Source: Actinomycetota bacterium (lineage in GTDB: Bacteria; Actinomycetota; Actinomycetes; Nanopelagicales; Nanopelagicaceae). From it: a stretch of DNA of 64,000 nt. The notes under the pieces are model-generated. The model did not search any database, was not told the origin of the DNA, and worked only from the letters and a program-made list of their open reading frames with translations. Below are positions 48,379 through 56,984 of the stretch, piece after piece. Location: NCBI GenBank assembly GCA_009699575.1, contig WLNY01000004.1:1-64000 (forward strand), written 5' to 3'. How positions within the stretch are numbered: the first letter of the stretch is position 1; each line of letters starts with the position of its first letter. A program made the translations under genes and the position numbers.

Positions 48379-49740
48379 TTACTCTGATTTGAATTTCTTT
48401 GTTCGTGTTCGTTCACGAGGGGTTCTTTGTGCTTGAGGTTTTTCAACAACTTTCGCAGTTCTTCGCTCCGGACGACTTGAGTTCTTTTCTGCACCAGCGC
48501 TCTCCTGGATTGCAGGTTTTGCCTTTACGAGACGACCTGTTGACCCTAGCGGAATGCGCATCACTTCAAAAAGGTGGTCTGAAGAAGAATACGTTTCCTC
48601 TGGTTCCGCTAAACCTAAACCGAGTGCCGTATCAATCATTTTCCATCGTGCGAGCTCATCCCAATCAACGAATGTCACAGCGATTCCAGCTGCTCCTGCG
48701 CGCGCAGTTCTACCGATGCGGTGAACATATGTTTTCTCATCTTCAGGACATTGGTAATTAATAACGTGCGTGATGCCATCTATATCGATACCTCGAGCAG
48801 CAACATCGGTAGCGACAAGTACGTCAGATTTACCAGCTTTGAAATCATTGAGCGCTTTCTCACGCGCCCCTTGACCTAAGTCACCATGAATTGTCGCTGA
48901 TCTAAATCCGCGTTCTGCTAGATCATCTGCAGTCTTTTGGCATGTTCGCTTAGTACGGCAAAAAACAATGGTTGGTCCGCGACCCTCGGCCTGCAAAATT
49001 CGGGCAAGCATTTCAATTTTATCCATTGCGTGAGCTCGATACACGTGCTGCTCAATTCGCGAAACTACGGCGCCCTCATCCTCATTATCTTGAGTGCGAA
49101 TATGAACTGGCTGGTTCATGAAACGGCGTGCCAAATTAACGATATCTCCAGGCATAGTCGCGGAAAACAACATCGTTTGTTTGCGATTAGGGGTCCCAGT
49201 AAATATTTTTTCGACATCAGGTAAGAAACCCAGATCAAGCATTTCATCAGCTTCATCAAGTACGAGTCGAGAAACTTCTTTTAGCTTTAATTGCCCTTGG
49301 CGATGTAAATCAAGTAGCCGTCCCGGAGTACCGACAACAATTTCAATTCCAGCTTGGAGTGCTTCAATTTGAGGTTCGAATGCGCGCCCACCATAGACAG
49401 CCACAGTTCTGATTCCACGATTGGTAGCCAGTTCATCAATATCCTTTGCCACCTGGACGCATAATTCGCGAGTTGGCACAACTACTAATACCTGCGGTAA
49501 CCCTTTGGCAACCAGTGATTCCCACTCGGCATCTTGCGGTGCTATCACTCGTTCAATAAGTGGAATTCCAAATGCAAGCGTTTTTCCAGTTCCGGTTTTA
49601 GCTTGTCCAATAACATCCCCATCGGCAAGTGCGATAGGTAAGACTGCTTCCTGAATGGGAAATGGTGAAGTGAAACCGTGCTCGTTGAGCGCGGCAATTG
49701 TTTCTGCGCGCAGGGGCAGATCAGAGAAAGAAAGCGTCAC
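48379..49740 (-). CDS. DEAD-box RNA helicase
   Basis: A 453-residue ATP-dependent RNA helicase (RhlE/DeaD-like). Motifs in order are PFPIQEAVLP (Q), GQAKTGTGKT (I), PTRELC (Ia), GTPGR, VLDEADEMLDLGF (II), FSATMP (III), and HRIGRTARAG (VI). The C-terminal 90 residues are basic and low-complexity, probably RNA-binding. It starts at GTG immediately after the DUF3107 gene, with no intergenic base, so the two are co-transcribed, as in other Actinobacteria. Confidence 0.93.
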   Translation of the reverse strand: MTLSFSDLPLRAETIAALNEHGFTSPFPIQEAVLPIALADGDVIGQAKTGTGKTLAFGIPLIERVIAPQDAEWESLVAKGLPQVLVVVPTRELCVQVAKDIDELATNRGIRTVAVYGGRAFEPQIEALQAGIEIVVGTPGRLLDLHRQGQLKLKEVSRLVLDEADEMLDLGFLPDVEKIFTGTPNRKQTMLFSATMPGDIVNLARRFMNQPVHIRTQDNEDEGAVVSRIEQHVYRAHAMDKIEMLARILQAEGRGPTIVFCRTKRTCQKTADDLAERGFRSATIHGDLGQGAREKALNDFKAGKSDVLVATDVAARGIDIDGITHVINYQCPEDEKTYVHRIGRTARAGAAGIAVTFVDWDELARWKMIDTALGLGLAEPEETYSSSDHLFEVMRIPLGSTGRLVKAKPAIQESAGAEKNSSRPERRTAKVVEKPQAQRTPRERTRTKKFKSE

Positions 49741-49998
49741 TTAGTTAGCGCCAAAACCGACACGACGATCGGTTTGCTCGCCAATTTCAACGAAGCCAAT
49801 TTTTCCTGCTGGAACAATAATTAGGTGCCCACGAATGTCTTCTAGCGTAAGCGCTTCACCACTGGAAAGTGCTGCACCGACTGCGCCTTGAATATCTGTG
49901 GCACTCAACGCAGATTCGAAGGAGAGGTCTCCCGATGCATGCGATATTGATATGCGAACCTGAACTTTGTGTGAAGGATCATTCTTCTTTGTACTCAT
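49741..49998 (-). CDS. DUF3107-family protein
   Basis: An 85-residue protein with VQVRISISHASGDLSFES, a LIIVPAGKIGFVEIG segment and the C-terminal RRVGFG, the hallmark of the ATP-binding-like DUF3107 family confined to Actinobacteria. Function is unknown. The pairing with a DEAD helicase and a TetR regulator is conserved in the phylum. It has its own leaderless promoter. Confidence 0.85.
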   Translation of the reverse strand: MSTKKNDPSHKVQVRISISHASGDLSFESALSATDIQGAVGAALSSGEALTLEDIRGHLIIVPAGKIGFVEIGEQTDRRVGFGAN

Positions 49999-50005
49999 AT
50001 CGCTA

Positions 50006-50011
50006 ATCCTA
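50006..50011 (-). promoter_or_regulatory. -10 element, leaderless start of DUF3107-helicase unit
   Basis: TAGGAT, 7 bases (TAGCGAT), ATG at 49998. Confidence 0.6.
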
Positions 50012-50040
50012 CAGAGTATTTAATGGGGGAGATTCCCAGA

Positions 50041-50658
50041 TTAGGTGCGGGGAAACCCTGAAATTCCTCGCCACATTAGATTTTCAACGAGATCTACCGC
50101 TTGTTGACGGGTTAGCTTGCTGTCCCGATCTAGCCAATGACGCGCTGTGACTTGTGCGCAACCAATCAATCCGACTCCAAGCAACATTGCGGCTTCTTGA
50201 GGAAGACCCGTATCCAAAGAAATAATTGCGCTGACCGCAGCTGCGCAGTCATACGTCATTCTGTTAAGTCTTTCGCGCACTGCAGGTTCGACACTCATAT
50301 CACTTTCAAAGAGCAGGCGGAAAGCTTCACCTTCGCTCTCAATAAAATTGAAATAAGCATCAACGGTTGCACGAACTCGATTGGCATTATCTGGAGTAGA
50401 CGCGATTGCTTTTTGAATTTCAAAAACGAGAGAATCAATATGCAAGTCAAGAACGGCAAGATAAAGCTCTAGTTTTGATGGGAAATGTTGATAAAGGACA
50501 GGCTTACTCACTCCTGCACGATCTGCAATTTCATCCATCGCTGCCGAGTGATAGCCAGCGACAGTGAATACTTCAAGCGCGGCAGAGAGCAATATGGCTC
50601 GACGTTCATCACGAGGGAGTCGTACCTTGTTATCACGGGCACCTTGGAAAGTAGTCAT
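50041..50658 (-). CDS. TetR-family transcriptional regulator
   Basis: A 205-residue repressor-type protein. The N-terminal helix-turn-helix is MDEIADRAGVSKPVLYQHFPSK (residues about 40-61), and the rest is an all-helical ligand-binding domain. Orthologues next to DUF3107 are found across Actinobacteria; the ligand is unknown. Possible targets are the DUF3107-helicase genes downstream or the divergent moeZ, but no operator palindrome stood out. Confidence 0.88.
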   Translation of the reverse strand: MTTFQGARDNKVRLPRDERRAILLSAALEVFTVAGYHSAAMDEIADRAGVSKPVLYQHFPSKLELYLAVLDLHIDSLVFEIQKAIASTPDNANRVRATVDAYFNFIESEGEAFRLLFESDMSVEPAVRERLNRMTYDCAAAVSAIISLDTGLPQEAAMLLGVGLIGCAQVTARHWLDRDSKLTRQQAVDLVENLMWRGISGFPRT

Positions 50659-50665
50659 TGGCGTA

Positions 50666-50671
50666 ATCGTA
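50666..50671 (-). promoter_or_regulatory. -10 element, leaderless start of the TetR gene
   Basis: TACGAT, 7 bases (TACGCCA), ATG at 50658. Confidence 0.55.
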
Positions 50672-50777
50672 AGCCAAATCCTTGCAATTACGCCAGTAGC
50701 ACCTGCACATCTATATCAAGTTGGCAGCACTGCGACCACTACGGCAGAATATGACTCTATTGATTACAGGATGGTCT

Positions 50778-51959
50778 ATGAAAATTCCAGCGCTCGTTTC
50801 ACCAGGTCCTGCGTTAACTGTTGATGAAGTTCGACGCTATAGCCGTCACCTGATAATTCCCGATCTTGCAATGGCTGGTCAACAACGCTTGATGAATGCC
50901 AAAGTCTTATGCGTTGGAGCCGGTGGATTGGGTTCTCCCGCATTGATGTATTTAGCAGCGGCAGGCGTGGGCACTTTGGGAATTGTTGAATTCGACACTG
51001 TTGATGAATCTAACCTGCAGCGCCAAATTATTCATGGGCAGAGCGATATTGGGAAAAGCAAAGCTCAAAGCGCAAAAGAGAAAATTGCAGAAATAAATCC
51101 ATTTGTAAAAGTCATCACCCATGAAATAAGACTTGATGTAGACAATGTTATGGATATATTTTCGCAATACGACATCATTGTTGACGGTACAGATAATTTC
51201 GCTACTCGCTACTTAGTAAATGATGCATGCGTTCTTCTCAAGAAGCCTTATGTCTGGGGTTCGATATATCGCTTTGATGGTCAGGCGAGTGTTTTTTGGG
51301 CAGAGTATGGCCCGTGTTACCGATGCCTTTACCCGGAGCCACCGCCACCTGGAATGGTGCCAAGCTGCGCTGAAGGAGGAGTACTCGGTGTTTTGTGTGC
51401 TTCCATTGGATCGATTCAAACAACAGAAGCAATTAAAGTTATTACCGGTATCGGTGATCCACTAGTTGGATCACTGATGATTTATGACGCGCTTGATATG
51501 AGTTATCGTAAAATAAAAGTTCGCAAGGATCCCAATTGTCCCTTGTGTAGCGAGAACGCAACTCAACGAGACTTGCTTCCTGACTACGAAGCCTTTTGCG
51601 GAGTTCTTTCTAATGAAGCCGAACTCGCAGTAAAGGACTCGACAATCTCAGTCAAAGAATTAAAAGAAAAAATGGACAAGAATGAGGATTTCCTTCTCAT
51701 TGACGTTCGCGAGCCAAGTGAATTCGAAATAGTTCGTATTCCTAATTCAATTTTGATTCCAAAGCAAGGCTTTCTTGACGGAAGCGCGCTTTCGCAATTG
51801 CCGCAAGATAAGCCCATAATTCTTCATTGCAAATCAGGTGTTCGATCTGCCGAGTGTCTAGCAATTCTTAAAAATGCTGGCTTTGCTGGTGCAACACACG
51901 TGAGCGGCGGAGTGGTGGCGTGGGTAAAACAAATTGATCCATCGTTACCGGTGTACTAA
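50778..51959 (+). CDS. moeZ: MoeZ-type adenylyltransferase/sulfurtransferase (ThiF-rhodanese fusion)
   Basis: E1-like enzyme that adenylates and thiolates the C-terminal glycine of sulfur-carrier proteins (for molybdopterin, thiamine or cysteine synthesis). 393 residues. The ThiF/MoeB domain shows VLCVGAGGLGSPALMYLAAAGVG, the R-Q-IIHG segment and two zinc-binding CxxC pairs (CYRC and CPLC). The C-terminal rhodanese domain (about 290-390) has the active loop CKSGVRS. Start ATG at 50778 has AGGATGG a few bases upstream; earlier in-frame codons do not fit the family. It shares one base with mshB. Confidence 0.92.
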   Translation: MKIPALVSPGPALTVDEVRRYSRHLIIPDLAMAGQQRLMNAKVLCVGAGGLGSPALMYLAAAGVGTLGIVEFDTVDESNLQRQIIHGQSDIGKSKAQSAKEKIAEINPFVKVITHEIRLDVDNVMDIFSQYDIIVDGTDNFATRYLVNDACVLLKKPYVWGSIYRFDGQASVFWAEYGPCYRCLYPEPPPPGMVPSCAEGGVLGVLCASIGSIQTTEAIKVITGIGDPLVGSLMIYDALDMSYRKIKVRKDPNCPLCSENATQRDLLPDYEAFCGVLSNEAELAVKDSTISVKELKEKMDKNEDFLLIDVREPSEFEIVRIPNSILIPKQGFLDGSALSQLPQDKPIILHCKSGVRSAECLAILKNAGFAGATHVSGGVVAWVKQIDPSLPVY

Positions 51960-52825
51960 TGACTAAGAACTACTCCGGCTATCGAATGCTTTTAGTACAT
52001 GCACATCCAGATGATGAAACTATTAACAACGGTGCGACCATGGCCATGTACGCAGCACTTGGGGCTGATGTCACACTCATGACGTGTACTCGAGGCGAAG
52101 AGGGTGAAGTTTTAGTCTCAGACCTCTCTCATTTAGCAAGTGCACACAACGATCTACTAGGGGCGCATCGAGAGCTCGAACTGGCAGAAGCAATGAAAAT
52201 GCTTGGTGTTACTGATCATCGTTTTCTTGGCCAAGGAAGTACCGTGTTTAGAGATAGCGGCATGATGGGTTCGCCTCAAAACGAGCGGCCCGATGTTTTT
52301 TGGCAAGCTGATGTCGATGCAGCAGCAACTCTGCTTGTTGACGTAATCGAGGAAATAAAGCCGCACGTCTTGATTACATATGATGAATTTGGTGGTTACG
52401 GACACCCTGACCATATTCAGGCTCATCGAGTTGCCATGAGAGCCGCAGAATTATCAGATTGGGCAATTCAGAAAATCTACTGGAACGCGATGCCGAAATC
52501 TGTTCTAGCTGCTGGGATGGAAAAGATGAAAGAAATTGGTTCAGATTTTTTTGGTGCTGAGAGCATTGATGACATTCCATTTGCCAAAGATGACGAACTC
52601 GTTACTTCAGTCATTGATGGAAACGAATATGTCCATGCAAAAATGGATGCAATGAAAGCACATGCAACCCAGATAGCTTTGGATGGACCCTTTTTCGCAC
52701 TCTCAAACAATCTTGGCCTGGAAATTTGGGGACACGAGTACTACAGCCTTGTTCGTGGGGTCAAGAGCGCACCATTTGATGACAATGGGCGAGAATTAGA
52801 TTTATTTGCAGGAATTCAGATCTAA
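51959..52825 (+). CDS. mshB: N-acetyl-glucosaminyl-inositol deacetylase (mycothiol synthesis)
   Basis: Deacetylates GlcNAc-Ins in the mycothiol pathway, the main low-molecular-weight thiol of Actinobacteria. 288 residues. The zinc site is HAHPDDE at the N-terminus with GYGHPDH near residue 146, and TCTRGEEGE and the C-terminal GHEYYSLVRG are typical of MshB rather than of Mca. It is followed immediately by a small membrane protein gene (as in mycobacteria) and faces the CysRS-like gene. Confidence 0.92.
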   Translation: MTKNYSGYRMLLVHAHPDDETINNGATMAMYAALGADVTLMTCTRGEEGEVLVSDLSHLASAHNDLLGAHRELELAEAMKMLGVTDHRFLGQGSTVFRDSGMMGSPQNERPDVFWQADVDAAATLLVDVIEEIKPHVLITYDEFGGYGHPDHIQAHRVAMRAAELSDWAIQKIYWNAMPKSVLAAGMEKMKEIGSDFFGAESIDDIPFAKDDELVTSVIDGNEYVHAKMDAMKAHATQIALDGPFFALSNNLGLEIWGHEYYSLVRGVKSAPFDDNGRELDLFAGIQI

Positions 52826-53137
52826 GTGAAATCAATTTATGCCCTCATTGCCGGAGCCTTTGCAGGAATTGCTGCAATTTTTTTACACCTTATTTTGCCT
52901 CCATTAGGAGTCATGTTCGCGATTATTGGCAGTGCGTTAACCGTGTGGGCCGTAGGAAGATTTTTCGGACTACGCCGCTATAAAGCAATTGCAGTTGCTG
53001 GATGGCTGCTTCCCATAATAAAGGGAGCATCTCTTGGAGTGGGCAACGAACTTCTCATTCAAGGTAACCCGCAAGGGGCAGCACTTGTATTTCTCGGAGT
53101 GTTTCTATTAGTAATTTTGATTTTCTTCCCAGCCTAG
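52826..53137 (+). CDS. Small membrane protein conserved after mshB (DUF6113-like)
   Basis: A 103-residue protein of four hydrophobic segments with short loops. GTG follows the mshB stop with no gap, so the two are co-translated. A small membrane protein at exactly this place is conserved in Actinobacteria (mycobacterial Rv1171; DUF6113 in streptomycetes). Function is unknown. The family name is assigned by position and topology. Confidence 0.65.
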   Translation: MKSIYALIAGAFAGIAAIFLHLILPPLGVMFAIIGSALTVWAVGRFFGLRRYKAIAVAGWLLPIIKGASLGVGNELLIQGNPQGAALVFLGVFLLVILIFFPA

Positions 53138-54507
53138 CGCCACTGCCACTCTTGAGACTGAGGCAAATCTTTTATCTCGAGTCCAAAGTTTTCGAGTTTT
53201 TCGCGAAGTTCATCACTGAGTTTCCAATTTTTCTCACTTCGTGCGATTTCACGGGCCGCAAGTAACTCATGTGCTTCCTGTGGCAATTCGGCGGCTATTT
53301 CACCTCGTAAAAGGTCAAGAGCAATTAATTGTTCGGCATATTTGAAAATTCCCACTTTTTCGATTGGAGAAATCTCACTATCTTTTTCAACGACTCGAAG
53401 ACGGGAAATTACTCGAGGCATATCTAAATCAGTCATTACTGCTTTCAATATTTCTTGGTCTTGCAAAATTGGCGCGTCAGGCCCCCATTCTTGCAATTTT
53501 TTGCGCCAGCGTTTTATTGTTACTTGAGCAGCTTTAATTGAATCCCAAGAAAGATCCATCTGCGATCGGTATCTATTCTCTAAAAAACATAACCTGAGTG
53601 AAAGTGGATCTATTCCGCGTTCTAAAAGATCGCTCACGAGTACAACATTTCCTGCACTTTTCGACATCTTTCGACCTTCAAAAAGTAGGTGTTCACCGTG
53701 GAGCCACAGGTCAACACTTTCACCGCCGGTTATTGAATTGGTCTGAGCCCTTTCGTTTTCATGATGTGGAAAGCGCAGGTCTATGCCTCCAATATGAACA
53801 TTTATTTTCGGTCCTAAGAAATGTAGCGACATCGCAGAACATTCAATGTGCCACCCTGGAAAACCTGGTCCCCAAGGTGAATCCCAAATCATTTTCGTAC
53901 GAGTACCAGCAAATTTCCATAGGGCCCAATCGGCATGAAAACGTTTCGCTCCACCCTCAGTAAATTCGTATCGATGGCCAGGTTTGAGTGCATCTAAGCG
54001 GTTACCGCTAATCGCGCCGTAACTTTCAAATGATTGAGCGCTAAAATAGACGCTCTTATCGTCGCCGACATAGGCATTGCCCTGTGAAATTAATTGAGAA
54101 ATCAGAGCGTGCATCAGTTCTATAGATTCACTTGCCCGAGGGTATGACTGTGCAGATTCAATATTGAGCAATGCCAAATCGCCATGAAATTTCTCTTCAT
54201 ATTTTCGTGCAACTGCAAATGGATCTATTGATTCCGCCTGAGACTGCAACAACATTTTATCTTCATTGAGATCTTCAGACATATGGCCGACATCTGTAAT
54301 GTTTTGAATTATTTTCACGTTCTTGCCGGTAGCACGAATTGCACGAGTGACAAGATCTCCCAGGAGAAAAGTTCGCATATTTCCAACGTGGGCGTCTCGA
54401 TAGACCGTAGGTCCGCAACAGTAGATTGCAACTGATCCATCAGATTGAGTAGTAACTTGGTCAACAGTGCGCGTTTGAGTGTTGTATAGAGAGAGCACTA
54501 GCAGCAT
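53134..54507 (-). CDS. Cysteinyl-tRNA synthetase-like ligase (divergent CysRS)
   Basis: A class I synthetase-like protein of 457 residues. HIGH appears as HVGN near residue 41 and the KMSKS loop as RKMSKSAGN near 266. The zinc ligands of CysRS are present: CGPT, WHIEC and FPHHENE. The post-KMSKS helices ([22 protein letters not shown]) and the [17 protein letters not shown] stretch differ from ordinary CysRS and match a separate actinobacterial subgroup. It could be the cell's only CysRS, a second one, or a cysteine ligase with another acceptor. It is longer than MshC. It overlaps the GNAT gene by 10 bases. Confidence 0.75.
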   Translation of the reverse strand: MLLVLSLYNTQTRTVDQVTTQSDGSVAIYCCGPTVYRDAHVGNMRTFLLGDLVTRAIRATGKNVKIIQNITDVGHMSEDLNEDKMLLQSQAESIDPFAVARKYEEKFHGDLALLNIESAQSYPRASESIELMHALISQLISQGNAYVGDDKSVYFSAQSFESYGAISGNRLDALKPGHRYEFTEGGAKRFHADWALWKFAGTRTKMIWDSPWGPGFPGWHIECSAMSLHFLGPKINVHIGGIDLRFPHHENERAQTNSITGGESVDLWLHGEHLLFEGRKMSKSAGNVVLVSDLLERGIDPLSLRLCFLENRYRSQMDLSWDSIKAAQVTIKRWRKKLQEWGPDAPILQDQEILKAVMTDLDMPRVISRLRVVEKDSEISPIEKVGIFKYAEQLIALDLLRGEIAAELPQEAHELLAAREIARSEKNWKLSDELREKLENFGLEIKDLPQSQEWQWR

Positions 54508-55481
54508 TCCTCTTCTAATATATCTAGCGAAGTGAGATGAGCACGAAAGATGTATTCATGATGAAATCGAAATCCTAAGGATTCATATAAAGCAATCGCC
54601 CCTTGGTTATTTGAATCAACTTGCAGAACAGCTTGCGTAGCACTGTGTGCAGCGGCTGAATTAAGCAATTCGGATACAATGGCTTTTCCCAGCCCCATAC
54701 CTCTCATCTCTGGTGCTACATAAATTCGAGCGAGGGATGTCCACTTTTCGCATTGTGCCGTTCGCCCCACAGCAACAATCGTGCCATTTTTTGAAATTGA
54801 TGAATAGAGCGCCGGATATGAACGCATAATTTCTGCCACTCCGTGGTCATCTTGCACTTCAAGCCACGATTCATCAAATTCGCTGGATGTGTTCATCTCA
54901 AAACCCGAAGGGAGATTTACGTGAAAATTCGTTATGTCTGCAACCATGACATGGGCGCGCACTCGTTCTTTCCAGCCAAGTTTTTCAAGTGCAGAGTCGA
55001 GAGCGCTATAGGTGGGTAAGGGTAAATGAAAAATAGGCGTCAGATTTTCTTTTTTGTAATGTTCGATGACTTTAATAATTGCTTGCTCGATATCGCACCC
55101 TGGTTGACCATACGGAGCGGCGCCTTGGGGCAAGACAGAGTTGGCACGCATTGTGAATTTGCCACTGGTCCGCATCTGCCATTTACCTAGTGACTCTATT
55201 TTCGTAGGAGGCCATGTGCGCATGCAGATATCTTCTATCTCATGAATACGATGGGAGAGTGGTGCGCCAGTTCCTGCACGAGTGGGAAGTTCTTTGATCA
55301 CTCGTGAGATGGCGATATCAGAAGGAGAAAATTCGATAATTTCATTGTGCTTATTACGAAGGGTGGTCTCAGATTCCAAGACACCAACGATGTCTCGAAA
55401 ACCGCCCGAGTCTTCATGGAGACGGATAGTGATGCGTTTGCCCACATGCGCACCCAGGCCTGACTCAGTGTGAGATCCCAT
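54498..55481 (-). CDS. GNAT-family N-acetyltransferase with N-terminal auxiliary domain
   Basis: A 327-residue protein. The last 130 residues are a GNAT fold with ARIYVAPEMRGMGLGKAIVSELL as the acetyl-CoA-binding motif A and ALYESLGFRF as motif B. The first 190 residues contain a small beta domain (RITIRLHEDSGGFRDIVGVL) and a weakly GNAT-like region, resembling mycobacterial Rv0428c-type proteins. Two GNAT-like halves are also a feature of mycothiol synthase MshD, but I cannot assign it. It is translationally coupled to the CysRS-like gene and has a leaderless promoter. Confidence 0.75.
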   Translation of the reverse strand: MGSHTESGLGAHVGKRITIRLHEDSGGFRDIVGVLESETTLRNKHNEIIEFSPSDIAISRVIKELPTRAGTGAPLSHRIHEIEDICMRTWPPTKIESLGKWQMRTSGKFTMRANSVLPQGAAPYGQPGCDIEQAIIKVIEHYKKENLTPIFHLPLPTYSALDSALEKLGWKERVRAHVMVADITNFHVNLPSGFEMNTSSEFDESWLEVQDDHGVAEIMRSYPALYSSISKNGTIVAVGRTAQCEKWTSLARIYVAPEMRGMGLGKAIVSELLNSAAAHSATQAVLQVDSNNQGAIALYESLGFRFHHEYIFRAHLTSLDILEEECC

Positions 55482-55487
55482 ACCCCA

Positions 55488-55493
55488 ACGATA
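55488..55493 (-). promoter_or_regulatory. -10 element, leaderless start of the GNAT-CysRS-like unit
   Basis: TATCGT, 6 bases (TGGGGT), ATG at 55481. Confidence 0.55.
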
Positions 55494-55535
55494 ATCGCCC
55501 CTACTAATATCGCGACACGAATGGCGGTGTGCTTA

Positions 55536-55541
55536 GAATGA
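55536..55541 (+). promoter_or_regulatory. -10 element of the ferredoxin gene
   Basis: TAGAAT, with the ferredoxin start 41 bases further on behind a GGAGG site; a conventional leader is expected here. Confidence 0.4.
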
Positions 55542-55582
55542 CACCTAGAATTGACCACCTACCGGCATCTGGAGGCTAGCTC

Positions 55583-55903
55583 GTGACTTATGTGATTGCA
55601 GAACCATGCATCGATGTAAAGGACAAATCCTGCATCGAAGAATGTCCAGTGGACTGTATTTACGAGGGCGATCGCATGCTGTACATACAGCCTGATGAAT
55701 GCGTGGATTGTGGAGCATGTGAACCTGTGTGCCCTGTCGAGGCAATTTATTACGAAGATGATATTCCACCGGTCTGGAAAGACTACAAAAAAGTTAACGA
55801 CGAATTTTTTGTTGAACTTGGTTCACCAGGTGGCGCTGCCAAGATTGGTCCAACACATCGTGACCATGAAGATGTAGTCGCAATTCCAACAAAGAGCGAG
55901 TAA
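55583..55903 (+). CDS. 7Fe-8S ferredoxin
   Basis: Electron carrier of 106 residues. The first cluster motif is C-x7-C-x3-CP ([14 protein letters not shown]) and the second C-x2-C-x2-C-x3-CP ([12 protein letters not shown]), giving one 3Fe-4S and one 4Fe-4S cluster, as in mycobacterial FdxC. The start is GTG with a GGAGG site 7 bases before. It is followed closely by dapC, a conserved pairing. Confidence 0.93.
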   Translation: MTYVIAEPCIDVKDKSCIEECPVDCIYEGDRMLYIQPDECVDCGACEPVCPVEAIYYEDDIPPVWKDYKKVNDEFFVELGSPGGAAKIGPTHRDHEDVVAIPTKSE

Positions 55904-55913
55904 GGCTCATACC

Positions 55914-56981
55914 CTGAAGCTCCCTGATTTCCCATGGGATGCACTCGCCCCTTTTGGAGCGAAAGCTCGTAATCATCCAGATGGAATTATTGACCTCTCA
56001 CAAGGAACACCAGTAGATCCAACTCCAGAATTTATCCAAGATGCACTGAAGAACGCATCTAATTCACCTAGTTATCCACTTACTGCTGGAACCCCGCAAT
56101 TGCGCGAAAGTATTCATACTTGGGCAAAAAACACGTTGGGTGCGACGGGAGATTTTGATGTCTTGCCGCTCATCGGTTCCAAGGAATTCGTAGCGTGGTT
56201 ACCAACTTTTCTGGAATCAAGAAAAGTTTTATTTCCCGAAATTGCCTATCCAACGTATAACGTCGGAGCCATGATGGCGAAGGCTATAAGCATCCCAGTT
56301 GATTTTGATGCCTCACAGTGGCCAGTAGCTGATCTTGCCTGGGTCAACACTCCTTCAAATCCAACGGGAAGAGTTCACACACGCGCAGAACTGCTTGAAG
56401 CAATTTCGTATTCCCGCAAAAATAAGACAGTACTCGCGTGTGATGAGTGCTATCTCGAATTTGGGTATGACAAGACTCCATTTTCCATTCTCTCTCTAAC
56501 GGAAGGCAATAACCAAAATATATTGGCTGTTCATTCGCTTTCAAAGCGTTCCTCGTTGGCGGGATATCGAGCAGGATTTGTTATTGGCGATAGCGATCTC
56601 ATCGCGAAAATTCGTGAAGTTCGTAAACATGCCGGAATGATGGTTGCTCTTCCAATCCAACTTGCAATGATTGCCGCCCTTTCTGACAGCACTCATGTTC
56701 AAGAGCAGCGAGATCGATATAACGCACGGCGAGAAGCCCTTACCCCCGCCCTTATTCGCCATGGTTTTAGAATTGATGAGTCTCACGCAGGTCTATACAT
56801 CTGGTGTACGCGCGATGAAGATTCATGGGAATCAGTTGATTGGTTGGCAAACTTGGGCATATTGGCAACTCCTGGATCTTTTTATGGATCTTCTGGAGCC
56901 AAACACATTCGTGTGGCATTGACAGCAACCGATGCTCAAATAAATCAAGCGCTCGCTCGATTGAATCAGACGGCTTCTTAG
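55914..56981 (+). CDS. dapC: Succinyldiaminopimelate aminotransferase, apparent CTG start
   Basis: PLP-dependent aminotransferase of lysine/mDAP synthesis, partner of dapD. 355 residues. The N-terminal PDFPWDALAPFGAKARNHPDG and IDLSQGTPVDPTPEF match the DapC start. The Schiff-base Lys lies in HSLSKRSSLAGYRAGF. The homologous sequence begins upstream of the first ATG, GTG or TTG (TTG at 56100). The frame is closed by a TAG at 55875, and between the two the only near-standard codon is CTG at 55914, which gives exactly the expected N-terminus. The initiation codon is therefore probably CTG. Confidence 0.85.
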   Translation: MKLPDFPWDALAPFGAKARNHPDGIIDLSQGTPVDPTPEFIQDALKNASNSPSYPLTAGTPQLRESIHTWAKNTLGATGDFDVLPLIGSKEFVAWLPTFLESRKVLFPEIAYPTYNVGAMMAKAISIPVDFDASQWPVADLAWVNTPSNPTGRVHTRAELLEAISYSRKNKTVLACDECYLEFGYDKTPFSILSLTEGNNQNILAVHSLSKRSSLAGYRAGFVIGDSDLIAKIREVRKHAGMMVALPIQLAMIAALSDSTHVQEQRDRYNARREALTPALIRHGFRIDESHAGLYIWCTRDEDSWESVDWLANLGILATPGSFYGSSGAKHIRVALTATDAQINQALARLNQTAS

Positions 56982-56984
56982 TCC

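Noticed and set aside
53134-54507. Calling the CysRS-like gene mshC
   Set aside because: MshC is shorter and lacks the C-terminal helical extension seen here; proximity to mshB alone is not enough.
54498-55481. Calling the GNAT gene mshD
   Set aside because: Only the C-terminal half is a clear GNAT domain, and similar proteins next to ferredoxin genes exist in species with a separate mshD.
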